From positions 140,831-204,830 of the forward strand of contig JACQWY010000018.1 of NCBI GenBank assembly GCA_016209015.1: a DNA stretch of 64,000 bases, in the 5' to 3' direction. The position numbers and the translations under genes were made by a program. Source of the DNA: Gammaproteobacteria bacterium. GTDB taxonomy: Bacteria > Pseudomonadota > Gammaproteobacteria > Ga0077536. The notes below the pieces were generated by a model, which had not been told where the DNA came from, ran no database searches, and saw nothing but the letters and a program-made list of their open reading frames with translations. Positions within the stretch are counted from its first letter, which is position 1. Each line of letters begins with the position of its first letter. This document shows positions 33,410-43,669 of this stretch, piece after piece.

Positions 33410-34087
33410 CTAGCGGCGCGTCGCGCACAGGGCCCAGAGATAATGGGCCATCGGGTAGTAGCCGGTGTGCACGAGCTCGTCGTTCATCGAGAACAGGAAC
33501 AGGTTGTGAAAGTGGCGCAGCCCGAGCTCGCGCAGCGCCTGGTGGGTCTTGAGATTGACGTGCCCCGTCTGCGAATGCTCGGAAGCATGCGCGCCGGCCG
33601 CGGCGTTCGGCGTGCCGATGAGCAGGATGCCGTGCGGGGCGAGGCTCGCGCAGAGATTCTCGACGAAGCCCGCTTCCTCCTCGGGATAGAGGTGCTCGAG
33701 CACGTCGACGAGATAGGCGCCGTCGAAGCGTCGTGCATGCGGCGCGGCGCGAAAGTCATGATATTCGAACGCGATGTTCGGGAAATGCCGGCAGCGCTCG
33801 CGGTTCTCGTCGAGCACCTCCTGGTCGATGTCCGTGCACGAGAGCCGCGTCACGCACTGCGCGACGAGCGGCGCGCCGAACGCGTCACCGCAGCCGACCT
33901 CGAGCGCGTCCGTGAGCCCCGCGAACATTTTCGAGACGAACTTGTAGCGGCCGGCGACGAACGCGATGTGCCGCGGATCGTGGACGTAGTCCTGCGCGGT
34001 GGCGCGGCCGAGCCGGACGTCGTACACGGGCAGGCTGCCGCGCAGCCCGAGCCACAGCTTCTTCGAATCGCGCCCGCCTTCATTCAT
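33410..34087 (-). CDS. Class I SAM-dependent methyltransferase
   Basis: A 225-residue methyltransferase. The SAM loop is ALEVGCGDAFGAPL near 62-75, LSCTDIDQEVLDENR near 85 is the beta-2 acid, and FDGAYLVDVLEHLYPEEE near 120 is the post-motif. The sequence GTPNAAAGAHASEHSQTGHVNLKTHQ near 155 is the UbiG/Coq3-like lid. It lies between Ugd and the AAC(3)-fold gene in the acidic-sugar block, so it may methylate a uronic acid or another repeat-unit sugar. Start at 34087 (MNEGGRDSKK) is preferred over the in-frame ATG at 34117. Confidence 0.85.
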   Translation of the reverse strand: MNEGGRDSKKLWLGLRGSLPVYDVRLGRATAQDYVHDPRHIAFVAGRYKFVSKMFAGLTDALEVGCGDAFGAPLVAQCVTRLSCTDIDQEVLDENRERCRHFPNIAFEYHDFRAAPHARRFDGAYLVDVLEHLYPEEEAGFVENLCASLAPHGILLIGTPNAAAGAHASEHSQTGHVNLKTHQALRELGLRHFHNLFLFSMNDELVHTGYYPMAHYLWALCATRR

Positions 34088-34172
34088 CGCCCGTTCCGCT
34101 CCGTCGCCCGCACGCACGGCCGCTCCGCGCGCCGGCGCAGTATGCCACGAAACGCGAGGACGCCGGCCGCGC

Positions 34173-35477
34173 TCAGCGGCCGACGCAGTAGTACCGGAAG
34201 CCGTGCGACTCCATGAGCTCGCGCTCGTAGACGTTGCGCAGATCGACGAACACCGGCGTGCGCATCAGCGCGCGCGCGCGCATGAGATCGAGGCCGCGGT
34301 AGGCGTTCCATTCCGTCATGAGCACGACGGCATCCGCGCCGCGGAAGACTGCGTAGGCGTCGTCGCAATACGTCACGGCCGGCGGCAGCAGCGTGCGCGC
34401 CTCGGCGATCGCTTGCGGGTCGTGGGCCTGCACGAGCGCGCCCTTCTCGACGAGCGGCGGCAGGATGGAGAGCGCCGGGGCATCGCGCATGTCGTCCGTC
34501 TCGGGCTTGAACGTGAGCCCGAGCACGCCGACGAGCTTGCCGGCTTCGGAGCCGCCGAGCGCCTCGCGGATCTTCTTCGTCATGCGCGCCTTCTGCGCCG
34601 CGTTCACCTCGATGACGGACTCGACGATGCGGCTGCCGACGCCGTGTTCCTGGGCGATGCGGACGAGTGCCTGCGTGTCCTTCGGGAAGCAGGAGCCGCC
34701 GTAGCCGGGGCCCGGGTGCAGGAATTTCGAGCCGATGCGTTTGTCCATGCCCATGCCCTTGGCGACGGCGTGGACGTCCGCGCCCACCGCTTCGCAGAGC
34801 ATCGACATTTCGTTGATGAAGCTGATCTTCGTCGCGAGGAAGGCGTTCGAGGCGTACTTGATGAGCTCGGCGCTCTCGAGGCCCGTGACGAGGATCGGCG
34901 CCTCGATGAGGTTCAGCGGCCGGTAGAGCTCGCGGAGCAGTTTCTCCGCGCGCGCGCTCTCGAGACCGATGACGACGCGGTCGGGGCGCATGAAATCCGA
35001 GATCGCCGCGCCTTCGCGCAGGAATTCGGGGTTCGAGGCGACGTCGAAATCCGCCTCCGGATTCGTCTCGGCGATGAGGCGCGCGACGTTGCGCGCGGTG
35101 CCGACCGGCACGGTCGACTTGTCGACGATGACGGTATAGCCGCGGAGATGCGCGGCGACCTGCCGCGCGGCCTCGTAGACGTAGCTCAGATCCGCGTAAC
35201 CGTCACCGCGCCGGCTCGGCGTGCCGACCGCGATGAAGACGAGATCCGCGCTGCCCGCCGCCGCGCCGAGATCGGTCGTGAACGACAGCCGCCCTTCGCG
35301 CACGTTGCCCGCCACGAGATCCTCGAGACCGGGCTCGTAGATCGGGATTTCGCCCGCGCGCAGGCGGGCGACTTTCGCCTCGTCGACGTCGACGCAGGTG
35401 ACGTTCGCGCCGAACTCGGCGAAGCAGGCCCCGGATACGAGTCCGACGTATCCGGAGCCGATCATCACGACGTGCAT
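34173..35477 (-). CDS. ugd: UDP-glucose 6-dehydrogenase
   Basis: A 434-residue NAD-dependent enzyme that oxidises UDP-glucose twice to UDP-glucuronate. The N-terminal loop is MIGSGYVGLVSG at residues 5-16, the family motif NAFLATKISFINEM is near 210, and the catalytic cysteine lies in GPGYGGSCFPKDTQAL near 257-272. Length is standard. It uses UDP-glucose from galU at the other end of the locus and supplies the 4-epimerase at 36768. Its start is four bases before the WbpO-like stop, so both belong to one transcript. Confidence 0.95.
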   Translation of the reverse strand: MHVVMIGSGYVGLVSGACFAEFGANVTCVDVDEAKVARLRAGEIPIYEPGLEDLVAGNVREGRLSFTTDLGAAAGSADLVFIAVGTPSRRGDGYADLSYVYEAARQVAAHLRGYTVIVDKSTVPVGTARNVARLIAETNPEADFDVASNPEFLREGAAISDFMRPDRVVIGLESARAEKLLRELYRPLNLIEAPILVTGLESAELIKYASNAFLATKISFINEMSMLCEAVGADVHAVAKGMGMDKRIGSKFLHPGPGYGGSCFPKDTQALVRIAQEHGVGSRIVESVIEVNAAQKARMTKKIREALGGSEAGKLVGVLGLTFKPETDDMRDAPALSILPPLVEKGALVQAHDPQAIAEARTLLPPAVTYCDDAYAVFRGADAVVLMTEWNAYRGLDLMRARALMRTPVFVDLRNVYERELMESHGFRYYCVGR

Positions 35478-35481
35478 GGTT

Positions 35482-36767
<1,286 letters not shown>

Positions 36768-36771
<4 letters not shown>

Positions 36772-37778
36772 GGGATTCCATAATATCCTTTGTACCAAGA
36801 TACGAAATTCGCGATGCCGGTCGAGATCGGCGTCTGCGGCCGGTAGCCGACGTCGTCGACGAGCGCGCTCACGTCGGCGTACGTGTCGGGCACGTCGCCG
36901 GGCTGCAGGGGCAGCATGTTCTTCTTCGCCTCGATGCCGAGGCACCGCTCCAGGGTCGAGATGAAATCCATGAGCGGAACGGGCGTGTTCGCGCCGATGT
37001 TGTAGAGCCGGTAGGGCGCCTTGCTCGTGCCCGGGTCCGGTGCGTCGCCGTTCCAGGTCTCCGCAGGCGTCGCCACCTTGTCGATGCAGCGGATGATGCC
37101 CTCGACGATGTCGTCGACGTAGGTGAAATCGCGCCGGTGATTGCCGTAGTTGAAGACGTCTATCGGCTCGCCCGCGAGGATCTTGCGGGTGAACAGGAAC
37201 AGCGACATGTCGGGCCGGCCCCACGGCCCGTAGACGGTGAAGAAGCGCAGGCCGGTCGTCGGCAGACCGTAGAGATGGCTGTAGGAATGCGCCATCAGCT
37301 CGTTCGCCTTCTTCGTCGCCGCGTACATCGACACCGGGTGATCGACGTTGTCGTGGACCGAGAACGGCATGCGCGTGTTCGCGCCGTAGACCGAGCTCGT
37401 CGAGGCGTACACGAGGTGCTCGACGCCGTTGTGCCGGCAGCCTTCGATGACGTTCAGGTAACCGACGATGTTCGACTCGACGTAGACGTGCGGATTCTCG
37501 ATCGAATAGCGCACGCCGGCCTGCGCGGCGAGGTGCATCACGCGCTGCGGTTTCACCGACTCGAAGAGATCCTCCATCGCCGCGCGGTCGGCGATGTCGA
37601 GCTTGCGGAATTCGAAGTTCGCGTTCGGGAGGAGGCGCTTCAGACGCGCTTCCTTGAGCGTGACGTCGTAGTAGTCGTTGAGGTTGTCGATGCCGATGAC
37701 GTGATCGCCGCGGGCCAGCAGGCGCTCACTCAGACGCGAGCCGATGAAGCCGGCCGCGCCGGTGACTAGAATTCGCAT
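36768..37778 (-). CDS. UDP-glucuronate 4-epimerase
   Basis: A 336-residue extended [18 protein letters not shown] at residues 2-16, catalytic TSSVYG near 125 and YAATKKANE near 150. The motif [18 protein letters not shown] near 35-52 is the feature that marks UDP-glucuronate 4-epimerases (CapI/GAE) rather than GalE or Tvi[15 protein letters not shown] near 185 is also typical. It gives UDP-galacturonate from the UDP-glucuronate made by Ugd. As the first gene of the minus-strand block it should carry the promoter of that transcript; start at 37778, with the longer ATG at 37811 judged unlikely. Confidence 0.92.
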
Positions 37779-38020
37779 TGCCGATGTTTTGCTCTCGATT
37801 GGAGGCGGCATTTTACATGGATCTCCAGGGCATACACGTTACAAACCGCAACACCGGCGAGGCCTTGCGCGGGCAAACGTCCAGTCCGTCGCAATTCGGC
37901 GGCCGGGCCTCCGCACTATCGGCAGCGCCGCGCGGGTTTTGCAGTGGCGCCCGTCGCACGCCCATGGACACGGCGGATTTGTTACCATGGCCGCCCGTGT
38001 AAGCCCAGGAGACACTGCGT
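37779..38020. promoter_or_regulatory. Divergent intergenic region between glycan locus and ccm side
   Basis: About 240 bases separate the minus-strand 4-epimerase from the plus-strand small gene, so promoters for both directions should lie here. Minus-strand candidate -10 is TAAAAT at 37810-37815, 32 bases ahead of the ATG, without a convincing -35. On the plus strand the only clear signal is AGGAGA 10 bases before the ATG at 38021. No inverted repeat like the one at 28804 is present. Confidence 0.4.
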
Positions 38021-38422
38021 ATGGCGACCCGCCCCGGCATGACCCCGGACAGCATGTCCGTCGACGTCGACAATCTCTATCGCGAGGAGACCTACACCGA
38101 TCTCCACGCCGCGAGCATCCGCCAGCTCACGCCCGTGAAGTCCGACGGCAGCCGCGATCCCGACCGCCCCCTCCAGTTCATCGGCGACACCACGCTCATG
38201 ACGCAGATGGGCCCGCTGCCGCTGCAGTTCGCCATCGAGGCCGAATCCCTCGAGCAGGCGTTCGAGGGCTTCCCGCAGGGCGTGCGCGAGGCGGTCGAGC
38301 GTCTGAACGAGCGCGCGAAGGAAATGGCCCGCGAGGAAGCGTCCCGCATCGTGGTGCCCTCGAAAATGCCCGGCGGCGGCCTCCCCGGCGGCGGCCTGGT
38401 CGGTACCGGCAAGCTGGGCTGA
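38021..38422 (+). CDS. Conserved small protein of unknown function
   Basis: A 133-residue soluble protein I do not recognise. It begins MATRPGMTPDSMSVDVDNLYREETYTD after a good AGGAGA ribosome site. The middle (LQFIGDTTLMTQMGPLPLQFAIE) is followed by a charged helix (REAVERLNERAKEMAREEASR). It ends in a glycine-rich tail (PGGGLPGGGLVGTG). No signal peptide, cysteines or transmembrane helix. It lies 49 bases ahead of ccmA on the same strand, so it may share the ccm transcript. Codon use matches its neighbours, which supports it being real. Confidence 0.75.
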   Translation: MATRPGMTPDSMSVDVDNLYREETYTDLHAASIRQLTPVKSDGSRDPDRPLQFIGDTTLMTQMGPLPLQFAIEAESLEQAFEGFPQGVREAVERLNERAKEMAREEASRIVVPSKMPGGGLPGGGLVGTGKLG

Positions 38423-38471
38423 TCCGGGCCCGGCACGGATCGCCTCTGCAGCACTCCCTCCCCCGCGCCCG

Positions 38472-39119
38472 ATGCCCATCGCCGATACCGCCGGCCGTCC
38501 GCGGCTCGAGGCGCGTGCACTCGAATGCATCCGCGCCGACGAGCTCGTGTTCCGCGGCGTGAGCCTGACGGTCGCGCCGCGCGAAGTCGTCCAGCTCGTG
38601 GGCGCGAACGGCAGCGGCAAGACGAGTCTGCTGCGCATCCTGTGCGGCCTGACGCCGCCCGCCGACGGCGTGGTGAGCTGGGACGGCGCGGACATCCAGG
38701 CGCTCGGCAAGAGCTACACCGCCGAGGTCTGCTACATCGGCCACCTGAACGGCGTCGCGCCGACGCTGACCCCGGCCGAGAACCTGCGCTTCGCCGCGCG
38801 CCTCTGCACCGCGAAACCCGACCTCGACATCGACGCCGTGCTCGAGCGCATGGCCCTGACCGCGATCGCCGAGGTGCCTGCGCGACGGCTCTCGGCCGGT
38901 CAGCGCCAGCGCGTCGCGCTCGCCCGCCTGCTCGTCTCCGACGCGCCGCTGTGGGTGCTCGACGAGCCGCTGACCGCGCTCGACACGACGGGCAAGGCGC
39001 TCGTCGAGGACCTGCTCGCGACGCACGCCGCCGGCGGCGGCCTCGCCGTCGTCTCGACGCACCAGCCGCTCGTGCTGCCGCCGGACGTCGCGCTCAAATC
39101 CATGTCGATCCGGGACTGA
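38472..39119 (+). CDS. ccmA: Cytochrome c maturation ATPase CcmA
   Basis: A 215-residue ABC ATPase of System I cytochrome c biogenesis, which releases holo-CcmE from CcmCD. Walker A is GANGSGKTS near 43-51, the signature is LSAGQRQR near 138 and Walker B WVLDEPLTALD near 158. Length is typical of CcmA. CcmB starts four bases after its stop, and the remaining ccm genes follow in canonical order, which fixes the identity among ABC ATPases. Cytoplasmic, bound to CcmB. Confidence 0.95.
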   Translation: MPIADTAGRPRLEARALECIRADELVFRGVSLTVAPREVVQLVGANGSGKTSLLRILCGLTPPADGVVSWDGADIQALGKSYTAEVCYIGHLNGVAPTLTPAENLRFAARLCTAKPDLDIDAVLERMALTAIAEVPARRLSAGQRQRVALARLLVSDAPLWVLDEPLTALDTTGKALVEDLLATHAAGGGLAVVSTHQPLVLPPDVALKSMSIRD

Positions 39120-39123
39120 TGCC

Positions 39124-39792
39124 GTGAGTGGTGCGACCCGGGCCGTGCTGTCCCGCGAGCTGACGCGCATGCTCAGGCGCCGCAGCCAGATCGTGCATCC
39201 GCTCATGTTTTTCCTGATCGTGGTCTCGCTGTTCCCGATCGCCATCGGTCCCGACCCGGTGACGCTCGCCCGCATCGGTCCGGCGATGGTGTGGGTCGCG
39301 GTGCTGCTGTCCTCGACGCTGACGATGGACGGCATCTTCCGCGACGATTTCGACGACGGCAGCCTCGAGCAGCTCGTGCTGAGCCCGGCCCCCCTGCCGA
39401 TGCTGGTGCTGGCCAAAGCGGTCGCGCACTGGCTCCTGAGCGCCGCCCCGCTCATCGCCATGAGCGCCCCGCTCGCGCTCATGGTCGGGCTCGATACCCG
39501 CACGCTCGTCGCGCTCAGCCTCACGCTCCTGCTCGGCACGCCGGTGTTGAGCCTCGTGGGCGCGGTCGGCAGCGCGCTCACAGTCGGCCTGCGCAGCGGC
39601 GCGCTGTTGTTGGCGTTGATCATCCTGCCGTTGTACATTCCGCTCCTCATTTTCGGCACGTCCGCCACGCACAATGCGGCCCTGGGCCTGCCCATCGAAG
39701 CGGAACTCTACTTCCTGGGCGGACTCGCAGTACTGGCGGCGACGCTGGCGCCGCTGGCCGCGGCAGCCGCACTTCGGATCAGATTGGGATAA
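39124..39792 (+). CDS. ccmB: Heme exporter/maturation permease CcmB
   Basis: A 222-residue membrane protein with six hydrophobic segments, starting with GTG at 39124. RRRSQIVHPLMFFLIVVSLFPIAIGP near 18-43 and DDFDDGSLEQLVLSP near 77-91 are conserved CcmB stretches. It partners CcmA in the complex that frees heme-loaded CcmE. It ends with an AARIRLG-like basic tail, three bases before the ccmC GTG. Confidence 0.94.
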   Translation: MSGATRAVLSRELTRMLRRRSQIVHPLMFFLIVVSLFPIAIGPDPVTLARIGPAMVWVAVLLSSTLTMDGIFRDDFDDGSLEQLVLSPAPLPMLVLAKAVAHWLLSAAPLIAMSAPLALMVGLDTRTLVALSLTLLLGTPVLSLVGAVGSALTVGLRSGALLLALIILPLYIPLLIFGTSATHNAALGLPIEAELYFLGGLAVLAATLAPLAAAAALRIRLG

Positions 39793-39795
39793 ACG

Positions 39796-40542
39796 GTGTT
39801 CGAGCGCTTCCACAAATACGCCTCGCTGATGCATTTCCATGCGTTCGCGCTACGCTGGGCCGGGCCGCTGATGTGGCTCGCGCTCGTCCTGCTCGCGGCG
39901 GGCCTCGTCGGCGGGCTCGTGCTCGCACCCACCGACTACCAGCAGGGCGAGAGCTTCCGGATCATGTACATCCACGTCCCGAGCGCCTGGATGTCGATGT
40001 TCGTCTACATGACGATGGCGGGGGCGGGGATTCTGGGCCTGGTCTGGAAAGTGAAGCTCGGCGACGTCATCGCGCGGGCCGCCGCGCCGCTCGGCGCCTC
40101 CTTCACGTTCCTCGCGCTCGTCACCTGATCCCTGTGGGGCAAGCCGATGTGGGGCACCTGGTGGGTGTGGGACGCGCGTCTCACCTCGGAGTTGATCCTG
40201 CTGTTCCTCTATCTCGGCTACATCGCGCTCCAGAACGCGATCGAAGACCGCCGCGTCGCGGCGCGTGCCGGCGCGGTGCTCGCCGTCATCGGCACGGTGA
40301 ACATCCCGATCATCCATTACTCGGTGCTGTGGTGGAGCACGCTCCACCAGGCGGCGAGCGTGAGCAAGATGGCGAAGCCCTCGATCCATCCGACGATGCT
40401 CATCCCGCTGCTCATCATGATCGCGGCGTTCATGTGCTACTTTGCGGCCGTGCTGCTGATGCGCGTGCGCTGCGAGATCCTGCAATTCGACCGCAACGCG
40501 AGCTGGGTCCGCGAGCTCGCGCGCGGCCCGTCGGGAGCCTGA
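39796..40542 (+). pseudogene. ccmC: ccmC interrupted by one in-frame TGA
   Basis: CcmC binds heme in the periplasmic WWD loop and loads it onto CcmE. The reading frame from the GTG at 39796 runs through FRIMYIHVPSAWMSMFVYM (near 55) and then meets TGA at 40126-40128. It continues without change of frame as SLWGKPMWGTWWVWDARLTSE, the family's most conserved block, to the stop at 40542. The affected codon normally encodes glycine (LVTGSLWGKPMWG); GGA to TGA is a single base change. Total length (248 codons plus stop) is that of CcmC. Either a recent nonsense mutation, a base-calling error, or a split gene: an ATG at 40147 with GGGG seven bases upstream could restart translation. Confidence 0.88.
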
Positions 40543-40544
40543 GC

Positions 40545-40718
40545 ATGGAAGCGCTGCAGAACTTTTTCGCCATGGGCGGTTACGCCGCGTTCGTGTGGAG
40601 CTCCTACGGCCTCGCCTGCGTGGTTCTGGTGCTGAACGCGGTCCTGCCGCGTTCTCAGGAGAAGACTTTGCTGAAACAGATCGCCGCGCGTCGTGCGCTG
40701 CCCGGAGAAGACGCATGA
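40545..40718 (+). CDS. ccmD: CcmD, small membrane subunit
   Basis: A 57-residue protein with MEALQNFFAMGGYAAFVWSSYGLACVVLVLN giving one membrane helix, followed by a basic, cytoplasmic tail (LPRSQEKTLLKQIAARRALP). GGYAAFVWSSYG is the usual CcmD motif. It stabilises the CcmC-CcmE complex. It begins two bases after the ccmC stop and overlaps the ccmE start by four bases (ATGA). Small size and position fix the identity. Confidence 0.9.
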   Translation: MEALQNFFAMGGYAAFVWSSYGLACVVLVLNAVLPRSQEKTLLKQIAARRALPGEDA

Positions 40719-41167
40719 CCCCACGCCAGAGACGCCTGTGGGCGGTGGTCCTCGTGCTCATCGGGATGGGCATCGCGACCGCGCTCATCCTCACCGCGTT
40801 CAACAAGAACCTGATGTACTTCTACAGCCCGAGCCAGATCTCGGCCGGCGAAGCGCCGCAGGAACGGCCGTTCCGCGTCGGCGGACTCGTCGTGAGAGGC
40901 AGCGTCAAGCGCGCGCCGAACAGCCTCGCCGTGCACTTCACGCTCACGGATACGATCAAGAACGTCGACGTCACGTTCGACGGCATCCTGCCCGATCTCT
41001 TCCGCGAGGGTCAGGGCATCGTCGCGAACGGCAAGCTCGGCGGTGACGGCGTGTTCGTCGCCTCCGAGGTGCTCGCGAAGCACGACGAGAACTACATGCC
41101 GCCCGAGGTCGCCGCGGCGCTGAAGAAGAGCAACCCGAACTACCGCCACAACGGTGCCGCGCCGTGA
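40715..41167 (+). CDS. ccmE: Heme chaperone CcmE
   Basis: A 150-residue periplasmic heme chaperone with an N-terminal signal-anchor (residues 6-27). The RVGGLVVRGSVKR stretch and the OB-fold domain follow. The covalent heme ligand is the histidine of LAKHDENYMPPEV near 128-140, in the usual HxxxY arrangement (H131 and Y135 approximately). Start at 40715 overlaps ccmD; the stop overlaps the ccmF GTG by four bases. All residues needed for function are present, so the chaperone itself looks intact. Confidence 0.94.
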   Translation: MTPRQRRLWAVVLVLIGMGIATALILTAFNKNLMYFYSPSQISAGEAPQERPFRVGGLVVRGSVKRAPNSLAVHFTLTDTIKNVDVTFDGILPDLFREGQGIVANGKLGGDGVFVASEVLAKHDENYMPPEVAAALKKSNPNYRHNGAAP

Positions 41168-43128
41168 TCCCCGAGCTCGGCCATTTCGCGCTGGTGCTCG
41201 CCTTCGCGCTCGCGGTCGTGCAGAGCGCCGTGCCGCTCGTCGGCGTCGCCCGCGGCTACGGGAGCTGGATGAGCGTCGCGATTCCTGCCGCGCGCGCGCA
41301 GTTCTGCTGCGTGGCCCTTGCGTTCGCGACGCTCGCGTATTGTTTCTACGTCAGCGACTTCAGCGTCGCCTACGTCGCCCAGAACTCGAACACCCAGTTG
41401 CCGACGCCCTATCGCCTGTCCGCGGTGTGGGGCGCGCACGAGGGCTCGCTGCTGCTGTGGGTGCTGATCCTCGGCGTGTGGACGACGGCCGTCAGCTTCT
41501 TCAACAAAGGCCTGCCCTCGGACATCACGGCGACGGTCATCGGCGTGATGGGACTCGTCTCGATGGCGTTCCTGCTGTTCCTGCTCCTGACCTCGAATCC
41601 TTTCATCAGACTTGCCTCGCCCCCGGCCGACGGCGCCGATCTGAATCCGCTGCTGCAGGACCCGGGGCTCGTCGTGCACCCGCCGATTCTCTACACCGGC
41701 TATGTCGGCTTCTCCGTCGCGTTCGCCTTCGCGATGGCGGCGCTGATCCGCGGGCGCCTCACGACGCAGTGGGCGCGCTGGGTGCGCCCGTGGACCGTGA
41801 TGGCCTGGACTTTCCTCACGCTCGGCATCGCGCTCGGAAGCTGGTGGGCCTACTACGAGCTCGGCTGGGGCGGCTGGTGGTTCTGGGATCCCGTCGAGAA
41901 CGCCTCCTTCATGCCCTGGCTGCTCGGCACGGCACTCATCCATTCGCTCGCGGTCACCGAGAAGCGCGGCACGTTCAAGAACTGGACCGTGCTGCTCGCG
42001 ATCGGCGCCTTCGCGCTCTCCCTGCTCGGCACCTTCCTCGTCCGCTCGGGCGTGCTGACCTCGGTGCACGCCTTCGCGACGGATCCGGCGCGCGGCATCT
42101 TCGTGCTCGCGATCCTCGGCATCGCGATCGGCGGCTCGCTCTCGCTCTTCGCCTGGCGCGGCCCGCAGGCGCTCGCCGGCGCGGGCTACGGCGCCGTCTC
42201 GCGCGAGACCTTCCTGCTCGCGAACTCGCTCCTGCTCGCAGTCGCGACCTCGACCGTGCTCCTCGGCACGCTCTATCCGCTCGTCCTCGACGCGCTGAAC
42301 CTCGGCAAGATCTCCGTCGGCCCGCCCTACTTCAACCTCATGTTCTCGATCGTGATGGCGCCGCTCGTGCTGCTGCTCGGCATCGGTCAGTTCTCGCGCT
42401 GGAAGGGCGACACGCTCGCGCGCATCGGCCTCGAGCTCAAGTACGCGTTGTCCGGCTGCGTGACGCTCGGCTTCGTCTGCGTCGCGATGCTGAAGCCGGA
42501 AGGCCGGCTCGCCGCCGGCACCGGGCTCGCGTTCGCGTTCTGGATCCTCGCGAGCGTTGCCGCCGGCCTCTGGCAGCGCATCGCGCCGCACGGCCGCGGC
42601 GCGGTGCGCCTGAATCTGCTCTCCCCCGCGTTCCTCGGGCAGTGCATCGCGCACACGGGCTTCGCGCTGAGCATCATCGGCATCGTGCTCACGTCCTACG
42701 AGACGGTGGATCTGCACACGCGCATGGCGCCCGGCGAGACGAAGAACGTCGGTCCCTATGCGTTCGAGTTCGTGAAGCTCCGCGAGTACAAGGGCCCGAA
42801 CTACGACGCGACCGAGGGCACGTTCCGGATCACGAAGGACGGTGCGCTGGTCGCCGAGCTCACGCCGGAGAAGCGCAACTACACCGTGCGTGCGATGCCG
42901 ATGACCGAGGCCGGCATCGCGCCCGGACTCACGCGCGATCTCTACATCTCGATGGGCGAGCCGCTCGGCGGCGGCGCGTGGAGCGTACGGTTGCACTACA
43001 AGGCATTCGTGCGCTTCATCTGGCTCGGCGCCCTCGTCATGGCGCTCGGCGGGATCGTAGCGATCGGCGATCGCCGCTTCCGCCTCGCCACCCGGACGTC
43101 GGACGAGCGGCACACCGCCAAAGCCTAG
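41164..43128 (+). CDS. ccmF: Heme lyase CcmF
   Basis: A 654-residue polytopic membrane protein. The WWD heme-binding motif is GWGGWWFWDPVENASFMPW near 233-251, with the surrounding LVVHPPILYTGYVG near 170 and HSLAVTEKRGTFKNW near 262. About 15 hydrophobic helices match CcmF (about 650). It ligates heme from CcmE to apocytochromes c with CcmGHI. GTG start at 41164 overlaps ccmE. No in-frame stop or frameshift was seen. Confidence 0.95.
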   Translation: MIPELGHFALVLAFALAVVQSAVPLVGVARGYGSWMSVAIPAARAQFCCVALAFATLAYCFYVSDFSVAYVAQNSNTQLPTPYRLSAVWGAHEGSLLLWVLILGVWTTAVSFFNKGLPSDITATVIGVMGLVSMAFLLFLLLTSNPFIRLASPPADGADLNPLLQDPGLVVHPPILYTGYVGFSVAFAFAMAALIRGRLTTQWARWVRPWTVMAWTFLTLGIALGSWWAYYELGWGGWWFWDPVENASFMPWLLGTALIHSLAVTEKRGTFKNWTVLLAIGAFALSLLGTFLVRSGVLTSVHAFATDPARGIFVLAILGIAIGGSLSLFAWRGPQALAGAGYGAVSRETFLLANSLLLAVATSTVLLGTLYPLVLDALNLGKISVGPPYFNLMFSIVMAPLVLLLGIGQFSRWKGDTLARIGLELKYALSGCVTLGFVCVAMLKPEGRLAAGTGLAFAFWILASVAAGLWQRIAPHGRGAVRLNLLSPAFLGQCIAHTGFALSIIGIVLTSYETVDLHTRMAPGETKNVGPYAFEFVKLREYKGPNYDATEGTFRITKDGALVAELTPEKRNYTVRAMPMTEAGIAPGLTRDLYISMGEPLGGGAWSVRLHYKAFVRFIWLGALVMALGGIVAIGDRRFRLATRTSDERHTAKA

Positions 43129-43138
43129 GACTGCCCGC

Positions 43139-43669
43139 ATGCGCTTCGCCATTCCGCTCGCGATCTTCATCGGCCTCGTCATCCTGCTCGCCCGCGGCTT
43201 GCACCTCGATCCGCGGCTCGTGCCCTCGCCGCTCATCGGCAAGCCGGCGCCGGAATTCTCGCTGACGAAACTCTCCGATCCGGCCGCGAGCATGACGAAA
43301 GCGGATCTCGCCGGACGGCCGGTGATGCTGAACGTCTGGTCATCGTGGTGCGGCGCGTGCCGCGAAGAGCATCCGCTGCTCGTCGCGACCGCGCGCACCG
43401 GCGAATTCGAAATCTTCGGGCTGAACTACAAGGACACGCGGGAGGACGCCAAGCAGATCCTGGCGCGCGCCGGCAACCCGTACAAGGAGAGCCTGTTCGA
43501 TCCGGAAGGCCGGCTCGGCCTCGATCTCGGCGTCTACGGCGTGCCCGAGACGTTCATTCTCGACGGCCAGGGCGTCATCCGCTTCAAGCAGGTCGGGCCG
43601 ATCACGCCCGAGGTGCTGAACGGCAGGATCCTGCCGCTCATGCGTGAGCTGCGCGGTTCGAAGACGTGA
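43139..43669 (+). CDS. ccmG: Thioredoxin-like CcmG/DsbE
   Basis: A 176-residue periplasmic thioredoxin-fold protein held by an N-terminal helix (residues 3-22). The active site is WCGAC in VWSSWCGACREEHP near 67-80, a variant of the common WC[PV][TPS]C; both cysteines are kept. GVYGVPETFILDGQGVIRFKQVG near 130-152 contains the cis-proline segment. It reduces the heme-binding cysteines of apocytochromes or CcmH. Its stop overlaps the ccmH GTG by four bases. Confidence 0.93.
   Translation: MRFAIPLAIFIGLVILLARGLHLDPRLVPSPLIGKPAPEFSLTKLSDPAASMTKADLAGRPVMLNVWSSWCGACREEHPLLVATARTGEFEIFGLNYKDTREDAKQILARAGNPYKESLFDPEGRLGLDLGVYGVPETFILDGQGVIRFKQVGPITPEVLNGRILPLMRELRGSKT

Noticed and set aside
40126..40128. 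Selenocysteine or tryptophan recoding of the ccmC TGA
   Set aside because: The position is glycine in the family, not Cys or Trp, no SECIS-like hairpin was evident, and no other gene in the window uses internal TGA.
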